Assembly (NCBI GenBank): GCA_964591375.1
Contig: CAZQAU010000059.1
Span: forward strand, 1-5,477
Direction of reading: 5' to 3'
Length of the DNA: 5,477 nucleotides
Source of the DNA: CAYYYG01 sp964591375
GTDB taxonomy: Bacteria > Patescibacteriota > Microgenomatia > UBA1406 > GWC2-37-13
Position numbers and translations under genes: made by a program. Shown piece by piece: positions 1 to 5,234 of the stretch; position 1 is the first letter of the stretch; each line of letters begins with the position of its first letter. Below the pieces are notes generated by a model. That model did no database searches, was not told the origin of the DNA, and saw nothing but the letters and a program-made list of their open reading frames with translations.

Positions 1-582
1 GGCACATATGTGGGGTTTATAGGCGCTATTGCTCTAGCTGGTATGCAATATCTAGGTGGATTTAGACAAAATATCGGGAAATTTAAAAATATTGCAAAAA
101 GTCGTAATCCATTACTTGTGATTATTATAGTTTTAATCTTGTCAGCAGGAATATTTATGGCATCGATCTCAACTGGCGAAGGTGCACACTTAACCCGTAC
201 CAGCACAATCCAATCACGGCTTATTAATTTACAGGAAGGCATACAAGTTTGGCAAAAAAACCCGATTGCAGGTATCGGTTATAACCATATTCGGTATGCA
301 AGAATTTTCAAGCAACCGTTGGTAGATATTACTGATCAGTTAAGTCATTCTGACGCAGGATTTCATTCTAGTTTTATGATTATTCTTGTATCATCGGGAT
401 TGATCGGGCTGATTACATTTATCTTAGGATTATATGAACTGGCAGTAATAAATCAATACAGTAGATATGCAGTACTTTTTCTCAGTTTAGCGTCGTTAAC
501 AGATAATGTTCTTTTACATCCATTCGTACTTTTATTTCTTTTTGTTAGTATTGGAGCAGTTAGTCGTCTTTCTGGTAAGTAA
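1..582 (+). CDS. O-antigen ligase / Wzy-like polysaccharide polymerase, 3' part
   Basis: This is the C-terminal 193 residues of a polytopic membrane protein. The frame is open to base 1, so the true start lies outside; the GTG at 10 is internal. Visible are a hydrophobic segment at about 37-54, a long outward loop at about 55-120, and further membrane helices at about 125-150 and 156-188. The loop carries the pattern of the O-antigen ligase/Wzy family: a conserved Arg in QSRL (R73), W84, then NPIAGIGY (87-94), and a histidine before the next helix (H122 in FHSSF, where many relatives have HN). Family members use lipid-linked sugars at the outer face of the membrane, either polymerising them or transferring finished glycans to an acceptor. 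The exact reaction cannot be told from this fragment. Its 3' end overlaps the converging Ig-like gene by 23 bp. The family is fairly secure; ligase versus polymerase is open. Confidence 0.8.
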   Translation, partial: GTYVGFIGAIALAGMQYLGGFRQNIGKFKNIAKSRNPLLVIIIVLILSAGIFMASISTGEGAHLTRTSTIQSRLINLQEGIQVWQKNPIAGIGYNHIRYARIFKQPLVDITDQLSHSDAGFHSSFMIILVSSGLIGLITFILGLYELAVINQYSRYAVLFLSLASLTDNVLLHPFVLLFLFVSIGAVSRLSGK

Positions 583-1276
583 TGGTAAGAGTCTTTTTTT
601 CCATATTTCCGGCAGGATCAATTGCTGCAATCTCTATTTTGTTTTCTCCTTCTTTTAATCGGACGGATGTAGTAAATTTGCCTTTTGTATTAACGATCAC
701 CGGTAACTGATTAATTTTTACTTCGATATCACGATCTTCATTAGTTTCGCCTGTAATCTGGATTTCTGATTTTGATGTTTTGCTATTATCCTGTGGATCG
801 CTTATTTCGAGTTTAGGTTTGTCATTCGTGTATACAACGTTATAAACTTCGGATTTTTTTTCTTTTTTTGCCGATTTTGCGAGTGCTTTGATGTATACAT
901 TATTGACTCCTTTTTTGAGTGAACCGATTTGATCTGAAAAGGAAGGACTATCCGATACGGTTGTGGACTTTACTTTTTCTTCATTTATATAATATTCCAC
1001 GGTGTCAAAGTTCGCAGACGATCCGGAAACAACAATACTAGCGCTATTAGTCGCCGAAGGGATAGAGTCTATATAGAGAGTGCCAAAAAAATTTTCTTCC
1101 TGTTTTTGTTCCTGATTAGATTTATTGGAAAATAAATTACTTACAAACAAAGAAGAATTAATTAAGGCATTAAAACCGAGTGTAGCAATAAGGACTAATA
1201 AGATTACAAGAAAAATGACAAAAAATATCACTTTTTTCATAAATTGTTTTTGTCTATGTGATTCTAGTCTGGACAT
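560..1276 (-). CDS. Membrane-anchored protein with two Ig-like domains
   Basis: A 238-residue protein of unknown specific function. A short basic N-terminus (residues 1-15, including MKK) precedes one strong hydrophobic segment at about 16-34. This fits a single membrane anchor with the rest outside the cell. A polar linker rich in S, N, Q and E (about 48-62) leads to two beta-rich domains at about 66-150 and 154-234. The second has the bacterial Ig-like/glucodextranase-B-like pattern: PKLEISDPQDN at the start, ITGET, then LKEGENKIEIAAIDPAGN and a final beta strand. The first is a more divergent version, with GVNNVYIKALAKSAKKEKK. Such domains mediate adhesion or act as spacers on surface proteins. 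ATG at 1276 was chosen because a TATAAT box lies 6 nt upstream, which fits a leaderless message. An internal Met at residue 13 (codon 1238-1240) is the alternative start. Its end converges on the polysaccharide gene, so a cell-envelope setting is plausible but not shown. Confidence 0.8.
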   Translation of the reverse strand: MSRLESHRQKQFMKKVIFFVIFLVILLVLIATLGFNALINSSLFVSNLFSNKSNQEQKQEENFFGTLYIDSIPSATNSASIVVSGSSANFDTVEYYINEEKVKSTTVSDSPSFSDQIGSLKKGVNNVYIKALAKSAKKEKKSEVYNVVYTNDKPKLEISDPQDNSKTSKSEIQITGETNEDRDIEVKINQLPVIVNTKGKFTTSVRLKEGENKIEIAAIDPAGNMEKKTLTITYQKDD

Positions 1277-1282
1277 ACGTTT

Positions 1283-1288
1283 ATTATA
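1283..1288 (-). promoter_or_regulatory. -10 element, Ig-like protein gene
   Basis: On the minus strand this reads TATAAT, a perfect -10 consensus, with only 6 nt (AAACGT) before the ATG at 1276. Transcription would start at or next to the A of the start codon, giving a leaderless mRNA. No good -35 is visible: the hexamer at 17-nt spacing (1306-1311) overlaps the CCA end of the tRNA gene and reads GGCTCC. The gene may also be reached by read-through from the tRNA transcript. The spacing and exact match support it; the missing -35 weakens it. Confidence 0.5.
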
Positions 1289-1304
1289 CTCTTTTGAATG
1301 AAGA

Positions 1305-1380
1305 TGGAGCCGATAGTCGGGTTCGAACCGACGATCTCTCGCTTACGAAGCGATTGCTCTACCAGCTGAGCTATATCGGC
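1305..1380 (-). tRNA. trnT: tRNA-Thr(CGU)
   Basis: A complete 76-nt cloverleaf on the minus strand. The acceptor stem GCCGATA/TATCGGC pairs over all 7 bp. The D stem GCTC/GAGC and the T stem GTCGG/CCGAC are both perfect, and the T loop is TTCGAAC. The anticodon arm is ATCGC-TTCGTAA-GCGAG: anticodon CGT reads ACG threonine codons, and the first stem pair (27-43) is an A-G mismatch. The variable loop is 5 nt (AGATC). The discriminator base is T, and CCA is encoded at 1305-1307. G1-C72, C2-G71 and anticodon bases G35-U36 agree with threonine identity. It lies between the receiver operon and the Ig-like gene, all on the same strand. Confidence 0.97.
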
Positions 1381-1403
1381 ATGTAAATAATATTAGTCAA
1401 TTA

Positions 1404-1412
1404 ATTATAACA
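1404..1412 (-). promoter_or_regulatory. Extended -10 promoter for tRNA-Thr
   Basis: The minus strand reads TGTTATAAT, an exact extended -10 (TGnTATAAT), 23 nt before the mature tRNA 5' end. That would give a precursor with a leader of roughly 17 nt for RNase P to remove. The hexamer at 17-nt spacing upstream is CATGAT, a poor -35, but extended -10 promoters depend less on that element. The match is seen directly; the function is inferred. Confidence 0.5.
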
Positions 1413-1416
1413 AAGA

Positions 1417-1429
1417 GATAACCGTTATC
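1417..1429. repeat. Short perfect inverted repeat GATAAC-c-GTTATC
   Basis: A 13-nt palindrome (6-bp arms, 1-nt centre; as RNA, 5 bp with a 3-nt loop) lies 17 nt beyond the stop of the last receiver gene and just upstream of the tRNA promoter. It is followed on the minus strand by a U-rich but interrupted run (TCTTTGTTAT). It could be a weak terminator for the signalling operon or a protein-binding site. The stem is too AT-rich for a confident terminator call. Confidence 0.3.
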
Positions 1430-1446
1430 ATGCTATAGTTCGGTTT

Positions 1447-1830
1447 TCAGGAACCCAAAACTTCTTTTACTTTATTGACAATATCATCCATTTCCGAATT
1501 GGACTTTACTAGATAGTAGCTTGGTTCTGTCACGAGAATATTGTCTATCATATTATCATCAGGACTGAGATTAGTCAGAATGATTACCTTGGCTTTTTTA
1601 CCCCAACCATCTTCGCGTAATTTTTTAATCATGGACATACCGTCCATTTTGGGCATGATTACATCCAGTAAAATAAGATCAGGATGATTTTTGAGAGCAA
1701 ATTCCAGTGCTTCCTGTCCGTTTGATGCATCGTACACAGTAAAGCCTTCCTGTTCAAAACGATTATGTAATACTTTATGGAGAGAGTTATCGTCTTCTAC
1801 GATCAGGATAGATTTTGATTGAGTGTTCAT
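1447..1830 (-). CDS. Stand-alone CheY-like response regulator receiver
   Basis: A 127-residue protein that is nothing but one receiver (REC) domain. All signature positions are present: acidic pocket E12-D13-D14 after the first strand (ILIVEDD), phosphoacceptor D56 in LLDVIMPKMDG, the switch Thr T86 (IILTN), and the conserved Lys K109 (YLVKS). It should accept phosphate from the histidine kinase encoded upstream in the same operon. It has no DNA-binding or enzymatic output domain, so it must signal by protein contact, as CheY or Spo0F do. It starts 13 nt after the second receiver gene and is the last gene of the operon. No Shine-Dalgarno is visible before its ATG, so translation may depend on coupling. 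The stop is TGA. The domain call is secure; the target is unknown. Confidence 0.93.
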   Translation of the reverse strand: MNTQSKSILIVEDDNSLHKVLHNRFEQEGFTVYDASNGQEALEFALKNHPDLILLDVIMPKMDGMSMIKKLREDGWGKKAKVIILTNLSPDDNMIDNILVTEPSYYLVKSNSEMDDIVNKVKEVLGS

Positions 1831-1843
1831 AAAAGATTAATTA

Positions 1844-2254
1844 TTAATTTATATTATTGGTAATCACAAATTTTTTAACTTCATCAATAATTTCATTTAA
1901 TGGGTGATCGACTTTAGTGTAGTACTTGGTAATTCCTAAATATATATATGATGCCACTTTATCTGGTGTAACAGTATTGGACACTACAAATATAGGAACA
2001 TTTTTCCAGGTTGAATTTTCGGCTTTGATTTTAGTTACAAAATCCAGTCCGTTCTCTTTACCAAATAAATAATGATCTAGCCAGATCACATCTACTTCAA
2101 CTCCGTTTTCGAGATATGAAAGTGCCTGTGCGACAGATCGTGCAGTGACAACATCAAAGTTGTTTATTTCAAATTTTCCTTTTACCACTGATAACAAAGG
2201 TCGTTCATCCTCGATAATGAGGATTGATTTGTCTTTGGATGTATCTATATTCAT
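1844..2254 (-). CDS. Stand-alone response regulator receiver, atypical
   Basis: A 136-residue single REC domain. The expected residues are present: E15-D16 (ILIIEDE), phosphoacceptor D60 (WLDHYLFGKENGLD), S92 at the Thr/Ser switch (FVVSNT), and K114 (YYTKVD). It differs from ordinary receivers after the phosphorylation site. Instead of DxxMP it has DHYLFGKENG, a longer loop without the usual Met-Pro. It lies 5 nt after the kinase stop and 13 nt before the second receiver gene. It is therefore almost certainly co-transcribed and a partner of that kinase. It has no output domain. It could be a competing phosphate sink, a relay intermediate, or a second effector with its own target. No Shine-Dalgarno is seen before the ATG. 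Confidence 0.92.
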   Translation of the reverse strand: MNIDTSKDKSILIIEDERPLLSVVKGKFEINNFDVVTARSVAQALSYLENGVEVDVIWLDHYLFGKENGLDFVTKIKAENSTWKNVPIFVVSNTVTPDKVASYIYLGITKYYTKVDHPLNEIIDEVKKFVITNNIN

Positions 2255-2259
2255 AACTA

Positions 2260-3744
2260 TTACGTTAGAACTTTATTACCAACTTTTAATTTCATTCCGT
2301 TTTGTGGAATTGTTATGGTAAATGTTGTTCCGATATTTTCTTCAGATTTGAATACAATAGTGCACCCAGCTTGGTCTAAAATTGATTTAACAATATATAA
2401 TCCAAGTCCAGTCCCATCCGAATCGATCTCTTTTGCGTTGTCCGCCCGAAACATCTTGGTAAATATTTTATCTTGTTGCTCTTTAGGAATACCACAGCCC
2501 GTGTCTGCTACAACTATATAAAAGACTGTATCACTGAAATATATGTTTATAGAAATTTTTTCTTTGGCTGGTGTGTATTTTATTGCATTGGTAAGCAAAT
2601 TTTGAAAGATAATATGCATGAGTTTTTCATCCACACAGACTTGAGGAAGAGAATCTTGTATAGTGATTTCAAGCAAAAGATTTTTTGCCTGTATTTGCGG
2701 CTGAAGTTCTTTTATATTATCTTCTAAAATTTTAGGAAGATCAGATAAATGGGGATCGATGTAAAAAGAGCCAAGCTCAATCCGTGATACATTTAAAAGA
2801 GCATTTACCAATCCAACCATCCGTTTACTGGCATGATAAATTTCTTGTAAATAATCAAGCTGCATGGCGTTTAATGCTCCCTGTTCCTGAGCGAGCAGAC
2901 TTTCGGTATACCAGTTGATTGTTGAAAGGGGAGTGCGCAGCTGATGTGATGCCAACGAAACAAACTCTGTTTTTGCTTTATCTATTTCTTTTTCTTTTGT
3001 TATATCCCGTTCGATCGCCACGAAATACTGGACTTCATTTTCCTGGTTAATAATGGGAGAAATATGTAACTCCGAATCATACAACTGTCCATTTTTCTTT
3101 TTATTAGTTATTTGTCCGGAAAATGATCGTTTTTCTACTTTGATGGTCTGCCACATTTTTTCATAAAATGATTTAGGCATCAGTTTTCCCCATAGAACAC
3201 CGGCTTTTTTTCCAAGCGCTTCTTCCGGTGTATAGCCGGTAATTTTTGTCAGAATTCTATTTGCAAACAATACTATCCCGTCCGCGTTGCTGATTACTAT
3301 TTGATCAGAGGCATCTTCGATCGCAAGTTTAAATAGGTTTTCCTGATCTAAACTTTCCTGATCTTTTTTAATGTCCTGAAATATAAGTACAGTTCCATGG
3401 AGTTGATGCTCGAGAAGCAAGGGAATGATTTTGCTTTTTACGGCTACTTTAGAACCATCCCGTCTGAAATAAAAATGATCATTTACCGCAATATTTTCTC
3501 TCGTACTCAGTACATAATGAAGAGGTCTTTTTTCTGGAGGCAGCATGGTGCCATTTGTATCCATCATAGGGATTATCTCGTAGACACTTTTACCGGTCAT
3601 TTCCTGGCGGGAGTAGCCGGTAAATTTTTCGACGGCATCATTGGCGTAGATGATTATGCCATGTTTATCCGTAATAACTATATTATCGACAGATTTATTA
3701 AAAATCTGCATTTTCGGATCTGATTGAGGAGTTTCATCCGGCAT
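2260..3744 (-). CDS. Soluble PAS-PAS sensor histidine kinase
   Basis: A 494-residue kinase with no membrane segment or signal peptide, so it should sense a cytoplasmic or membrane-permeant signal. Domains in order are PAS1 (about 11-125), PAS2 (about 133-250, ending FVAIERDIT), HisKA (about 255-325) and HATPase_c (about 370-482). Key residues visible are the phosphoacceptor H267 in SHQLRTPL, the N box NLLTNAIKY (382-390), G1 box DTGCGIP (414-420), F box IFTKMFRAD, G2 box DGTGLGLY (443-450) and GTTFT near the end. All are intact, so it should be active. The PAS ligand cannot be predicted; no haem or flavin signature is obvious. The start is the ATG at 3744, with only a weak GAG about 6 nt upstream. 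It heads an operon with the two receivers and is divergent from the gene at 3988. The phosphorylation-box wording is typical of kinases I associate with Microgenomates and related groups. Confidence 0.95.
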   Translation of the reverse strand: MPDETPQSDPKMQIFNKSVDNIVITDKHGIIIYANDAVEKFTGYSRQEMTGKSVYEIIPMMDTNGTMLPPEKRPLHYVLSTRENIAVNDHFYFRRDGSKVAVKSKIIPLLLEHQLHGTVLIFQDIKKDQESLDQENLFKLAIEDASDQIVISNADGIVLFANRILTKITGYTPEEALGKKAGVLWGKLMPKSFYEKMWQTIKVEKRSFSGQITNKKKNGQLYDSELHISPIINQENEVQYFVAIERDITKEKEIDKAKTEFVSLASHQLRTPLSTINWYTESLLAQEQGALNAMQLDYLQEIYHASKRMVGLVNALLNVSRIELGSFYIDPHLSDLPKILEDNIKELQPQIQAKNLLLEITIQDSLPQVCVDEKLMHIIFQNLLTNAIKYTPAKEKISINIYFSDTVFYIVVADTGCGIPKEQQDKIFTKMFRADNAKEIDSDGTGLGLYIVKSILDQAGCTIVFKSEENIGTTFTITIPQNGMKLKVGNKVLT

Positions 3745-3849
3745 AATATCTCAAGTGTAATCCTTTATATCCAAATCCGCAATCTGAATTTACTTACTTT
3801 CGTCAGAGAAACGTAAATCAAAGAGATAATTCTTATTAATGTAGACTCG

Positions 3850-3975
3850 GGAGCGCTCAATGCAAATTACATTGAACCGCTTTTAATTGAATACTTAGCT
3901 CATTTCAGTATAGTAATGGAGTCATATCAAGCCGAAAAGGAGGATGTATTCCTTGACAAAGTGGTAATAAGATAG
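3850..3975 (+). pseudogene. Start-less remnant paralogous to the 5064-5234 small ORF
   Basis: The frame GALNANYIEPLL... is open from 3817 to the TAG at 3973-3975 but has no ATG, GTG or TTG before the homologous part. Codons from 3850 to 3942 match the small ORF downstream (5124-5216) without gaps: 77 of 93 nt and 23 of 31 residues are identical, with several purely synonymous changes. Homology is lost upstream of the shared Gly codon and downstream after the AAGGAG that corresponds to the downstream gene's Shine-Dalgarno. The tail VFLDKVVIR is not shared, and no PLD gene follows. It looks like the 3' part of a small-protein gene cut off by rearrangement. Its tail contains the TTGACA box of the next gene. 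Non-canonical initiation cannot be excluded. Confidence 0.6.
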
Positions 3976-3978
3976 AAT
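3953..3978 (+). promoter_or_regulatory. Putative promoter of the 3988 gene
   Basis: A perfect TTGACA (3953-3958) is followed after 14 nt by TAGAAT (3973-3978), five of six matches to the -10 consensus. The ATG follows 9 nt later, so the message would have a leader of only about 2-3 nt or none. The 14-nt spacing is shorter than the usual 16-18. Either the promoter is weak, or the true -10 is a poorer hexamer near 3975-3981. Confidence 0.45.
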
Positions 3979-3987
3979 ACTTAAACT

Positions 3988-4926
3988 ATGGTAAAAAGGA
4001 TTCATGAACTATTTTCCTCAAAATATCTGGGTTTCATAATCACAATTGGAGTTATTATAAGCGTAATTGTATATCTATGGTCATGGCAAAATCACTTCCG
4101 ATGGAATATCATTCAGACTAAAGAAACAGTAGACGGGTATGTTCGTGGAAAAGTTACTGATACCTCAGGTAATCCTATTGAAAATGCTACAGTCCATGTC
4201 GTTGAAGCTTCAACTACTTACCCTGAACTTGGTGTAGCTACAAATAAAAACGGCGAATATCAGATGAGTTTGTTACCAGGGAATTTCATGCTGAGTGCAT
4301 TTAGTGAGGATTCTTATCCTCAGGATAAGACTATAACTATAATAAAAGGACAGATTCAGATACTAAATTTTGAAATTTCTAAAATGCCTAGAGAAGAATT
4401 ACCAGATCTTTCAAATGCTGTTCAAATTACACTTAAAGGAACTATCGGATGCCTTCCTCATAAGCGAGTTTCAGGCGAAGCTGCCTACACTATGGAATGT
4501 GCGATGGGTTTGATTGGTGATGATGGATATAACTATGGAGTGAGCGAAGGTAAAGGGGGCAAATTGAATAATTTAGCTACAGATCGGTATGTTGAATTAT
4601 CCGGTAAGTTAATTTCTACTCCTGAAAGTAAATATGATGTAAAGGGAACTATATTTGTAGATTATATACATCATTTAAGCGAGTTGGGAAAAGCAGAAGA
4701 GCTTATTTATGCTTCATATGAATATGCTCTGTTAACAAAATTATTGGACCAAATTGCAAGTGAACCTGGTGGCTCATATAGTATTGGAGTTCATGAGTGC
4801 GAGGGTAAACCTTGTTTGGAAATAGATGTTTATACAAATAGAGAATCACAAATTAAGGAACAAATTCCGGCTCAGATACAGGGTTATGAAGTAAAAGTAA
4901 ACTTATACCCCAGACTTCCAGAATAA
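3988..4926 (+). CDS. Membrane-anchored CarboxypepD_reg-like / OB-like domain protein
   Basis: A 312-residue protein of unknown function. One membrane helix at about 13-32 follows a short basic N-terminus, so the rest is probably extracytoplasmic. Residues about 50-131 form a carboxypeptidase regulatory-like (transthyretin-like) beta sandwich: VRGKVTDTSGNPIENATV, then TNKNGEYQMSLLPGNFML. Residues about 145-228 (LKGTIGCLPHKR, ... MECAMGLIGDDGYNYGVS, ... YVELSGKLIS, ... YDVKGTIFVDYI) look like a small OB-like barrel with two cysteines, C155 and C171, that could pair. After a helix (about 231-257), residues 262-306 form a short domain, SIGVHECEGKPCLEIDVY ... IPAQIQGYEVKV, with C271 and C276. That pattern recalls the small alpha/beta segment found before some trypsin-like proteases, but no protease follows. 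No Shine-Dalgarno precedes the ATG; a promoter immediately upstream suggests leaderless expression. The gene is bracketed by copies of a repeated small-ORF sequence. Confidence 0.8.
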   Translation: MVKRIHELFSSKYLGFIITIGVIISVIVYLWSWQNHFRWNIIQTKETVDGYVRGKVTDTSGNPIENATVHVVEASTTYPELGVATNKNGEYQMSLLPGNFMLSAFSEDSYPQDKTITIIKGQIQILNFEISKMPREELPDLSNAVQITLKGTIGCLPHKRVSGEAAYTMECAMGLIGDDGYNYGVSEGKGGKLNNLATDRYVELSGKLISTPESKYDVKGTIFVDYIHHLSELGKAEELIYASYEYALLTKLLDQIASEPGGSYSIGVHECEGKPCLEIDVYTNRESQIKEQIPAQIQGYEVKVNLYPRLPE

Positions 4927-4956
4927 ACTCTCTCTTTACAAATTATTTTTACTTTT

Positions 4957-4980
4957 GGAGCACTCAATACAAGATTTATT
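4957..4980 (+). repeat. Third, short degenerate copy of the GGAGCRCTCAATRC motif
   Basis: The first 16 nt match the start of the 3850 and 5124 repeats at 14 positions (two A/G transitions), and 19 of 24 nt match the 5124 copy overall. Read in the same frame it gives GALN, then diverges (TRFINEE) and stops at TGA 5014-5016. It begins 30 nt after the stop of the 3988 gene. It may be a decayed fragment of the small-protein gene or a shared DNA site; chance similarity is possible given its length. Confidence 0.35.
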
Positions 4981-4982
4981 AA

Positions 4983-5003
4983 TGAAGAGGCGGGATTTGA
5001 ACC
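4983..5003 (-). other. tRNA 3'-end-like sequence, no intact tRNA
   Basis: The minus strand contains GGTTCAAATCCCGCC followed by TCTTCA. This resembles the T loop (TTCAAAT), the 3' strand of the T stem and the acceptor strand of a tRNA, perhaps of Ser/Leu type. The 5' strand of the T stem does not pair (CATGG against CCCGC), no cloverleaf can be built upstream, and no CCA follows. It could be a scar of an integration site or a degraded tRNA. The match is short, so this is tentative. Confidence 0.2.
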
Positions 5004-5063
5004 ATGTTTCAGATGAAAATAAAAAAAAGCTCTTTTAAGAAATAATAAACATTTTTTTACTTT

Positions 5064-5234
5064 ATGTATATGAGCCCGTTGTATCAAGCTATTCGTACTG
5101 CTGATAACGGTCATTTTGCATTAGGAGCGCTCAATGCAAATTATATTGAACCGCTTTTAACTGAATACCTATCTCATTTTAGCAAGTTGATGGAACTATA
5201 TCAATCCGGAGAGGAGCAAAATGAGGTTATTTAA
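5064..5234 (+). CDS. Small helical protein coupled to the PLD gene
   Basis: A 56-codon ORF (ATG 5064), or 54 codons from the ATG at 5070 that gives MSPLYQAIRT; neither start has a clear Shine-Dalgarno. I do not recognise the family. The product is soluble and probably helical: ALNANYIEPLLTEYLSHFSK looks like an amphipathic helix, followed by a charged tail (GEEQNEVI). That it codes is supported by the paralogous remnant at 3850-3942, which differs by many synonymous changes and keeps 23 of 31 residues. Its last 14 nt overlap the phospholipase D-like gene, whose ribosome site lies inside this ORF. The two are therefore likely translated together and may work as a pair. The 143-nt gap upstream holds the degenerate motif copy and an AT-rich stretch, but no promoter I can name. 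Confidence 0.6.
   Translation: MYMSPLYQAIRTADNGHFALGALNANYIEPLLTEYLSHFSKLMELYQSGEEQNEVI
5124..5216 (+). repeat. Direct repeat partner of 3850-3942
   Basis: An imperfect direct repeat, ungapped over 93 nt, lies 1274 bp downstream of its partner in the same orientation and reading frame. The first 60 nt differ at only six positions, four of them synonymous; the rest is more diverged. The two copies flank the 3988-4926 gene. The pattern fits gene duplication followed by decay better than a recent transposition, because no target-site duplication or terminal inverted repeats are seen. Confidence 0.75.
5208..5216 (+). promoter_or_regulatory. Strong Shine-Dalgarno for the PLD-like gene
   Basis: GGAGAGGAG ends 4 nt before the ATG at 5221 and lies within the last codons of the small ORF. 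It is the only strong ribosome site in the window, and it decides the start of the downstream gene. The equivalent sequence in the 3850 remnant (AAGGAG at 3937-3942) survives without a gene behind it. Confidence 0.75.

Noticed and set aside
2315..2727. Two overlapping plus-strand open frames (2315-2521 and 2473-2727)
   Set aside because: Both are antisense to the kinase ATPase region and have unlike-protein composition.
3397..3723. Plus-strand open frame of 108 codons
   Set aside because: It lies wholly antisense to the first PAS domain of the kinase and shows no recognisable protein features. The kinase frame has full motif support.
3745..3830. Candidate promoter for the kinase operon (TATAAA at about 3764-3769, minus strand)
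   Set aside because: No convincing -35 stands at proper spacing, and several AT-rich hexamers are equally good, so the start site cannot be placed.
5024..5060. A- and T-run region that might be a terminator after the 3988 gene
   Set aside because: The only hairpin (AAAAG/CTTTT) has a 2-nt loop and no GC-rich stem. It looks like low-complexity spacer.
4884..5114. Minus-strand open frame of 76 codons opposite the end of the 3988 gene and the small ORF
   Set aside because: It overlaps two better-supported plus-strand reading frames, runs through low-complexity A/T tracts and shows no domain. Its GSNPASS stretch is what the tRNA-3'-end-like sequence gives when translated.
3850..5216. A composite transposon or insertion sequence bounded by the direct repeats
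   Set aside because: There is no transposase, no terminal inverted repeats and no target-site duplication, and the repeats carry codon-like substitutions, so gene duplication is simpler.
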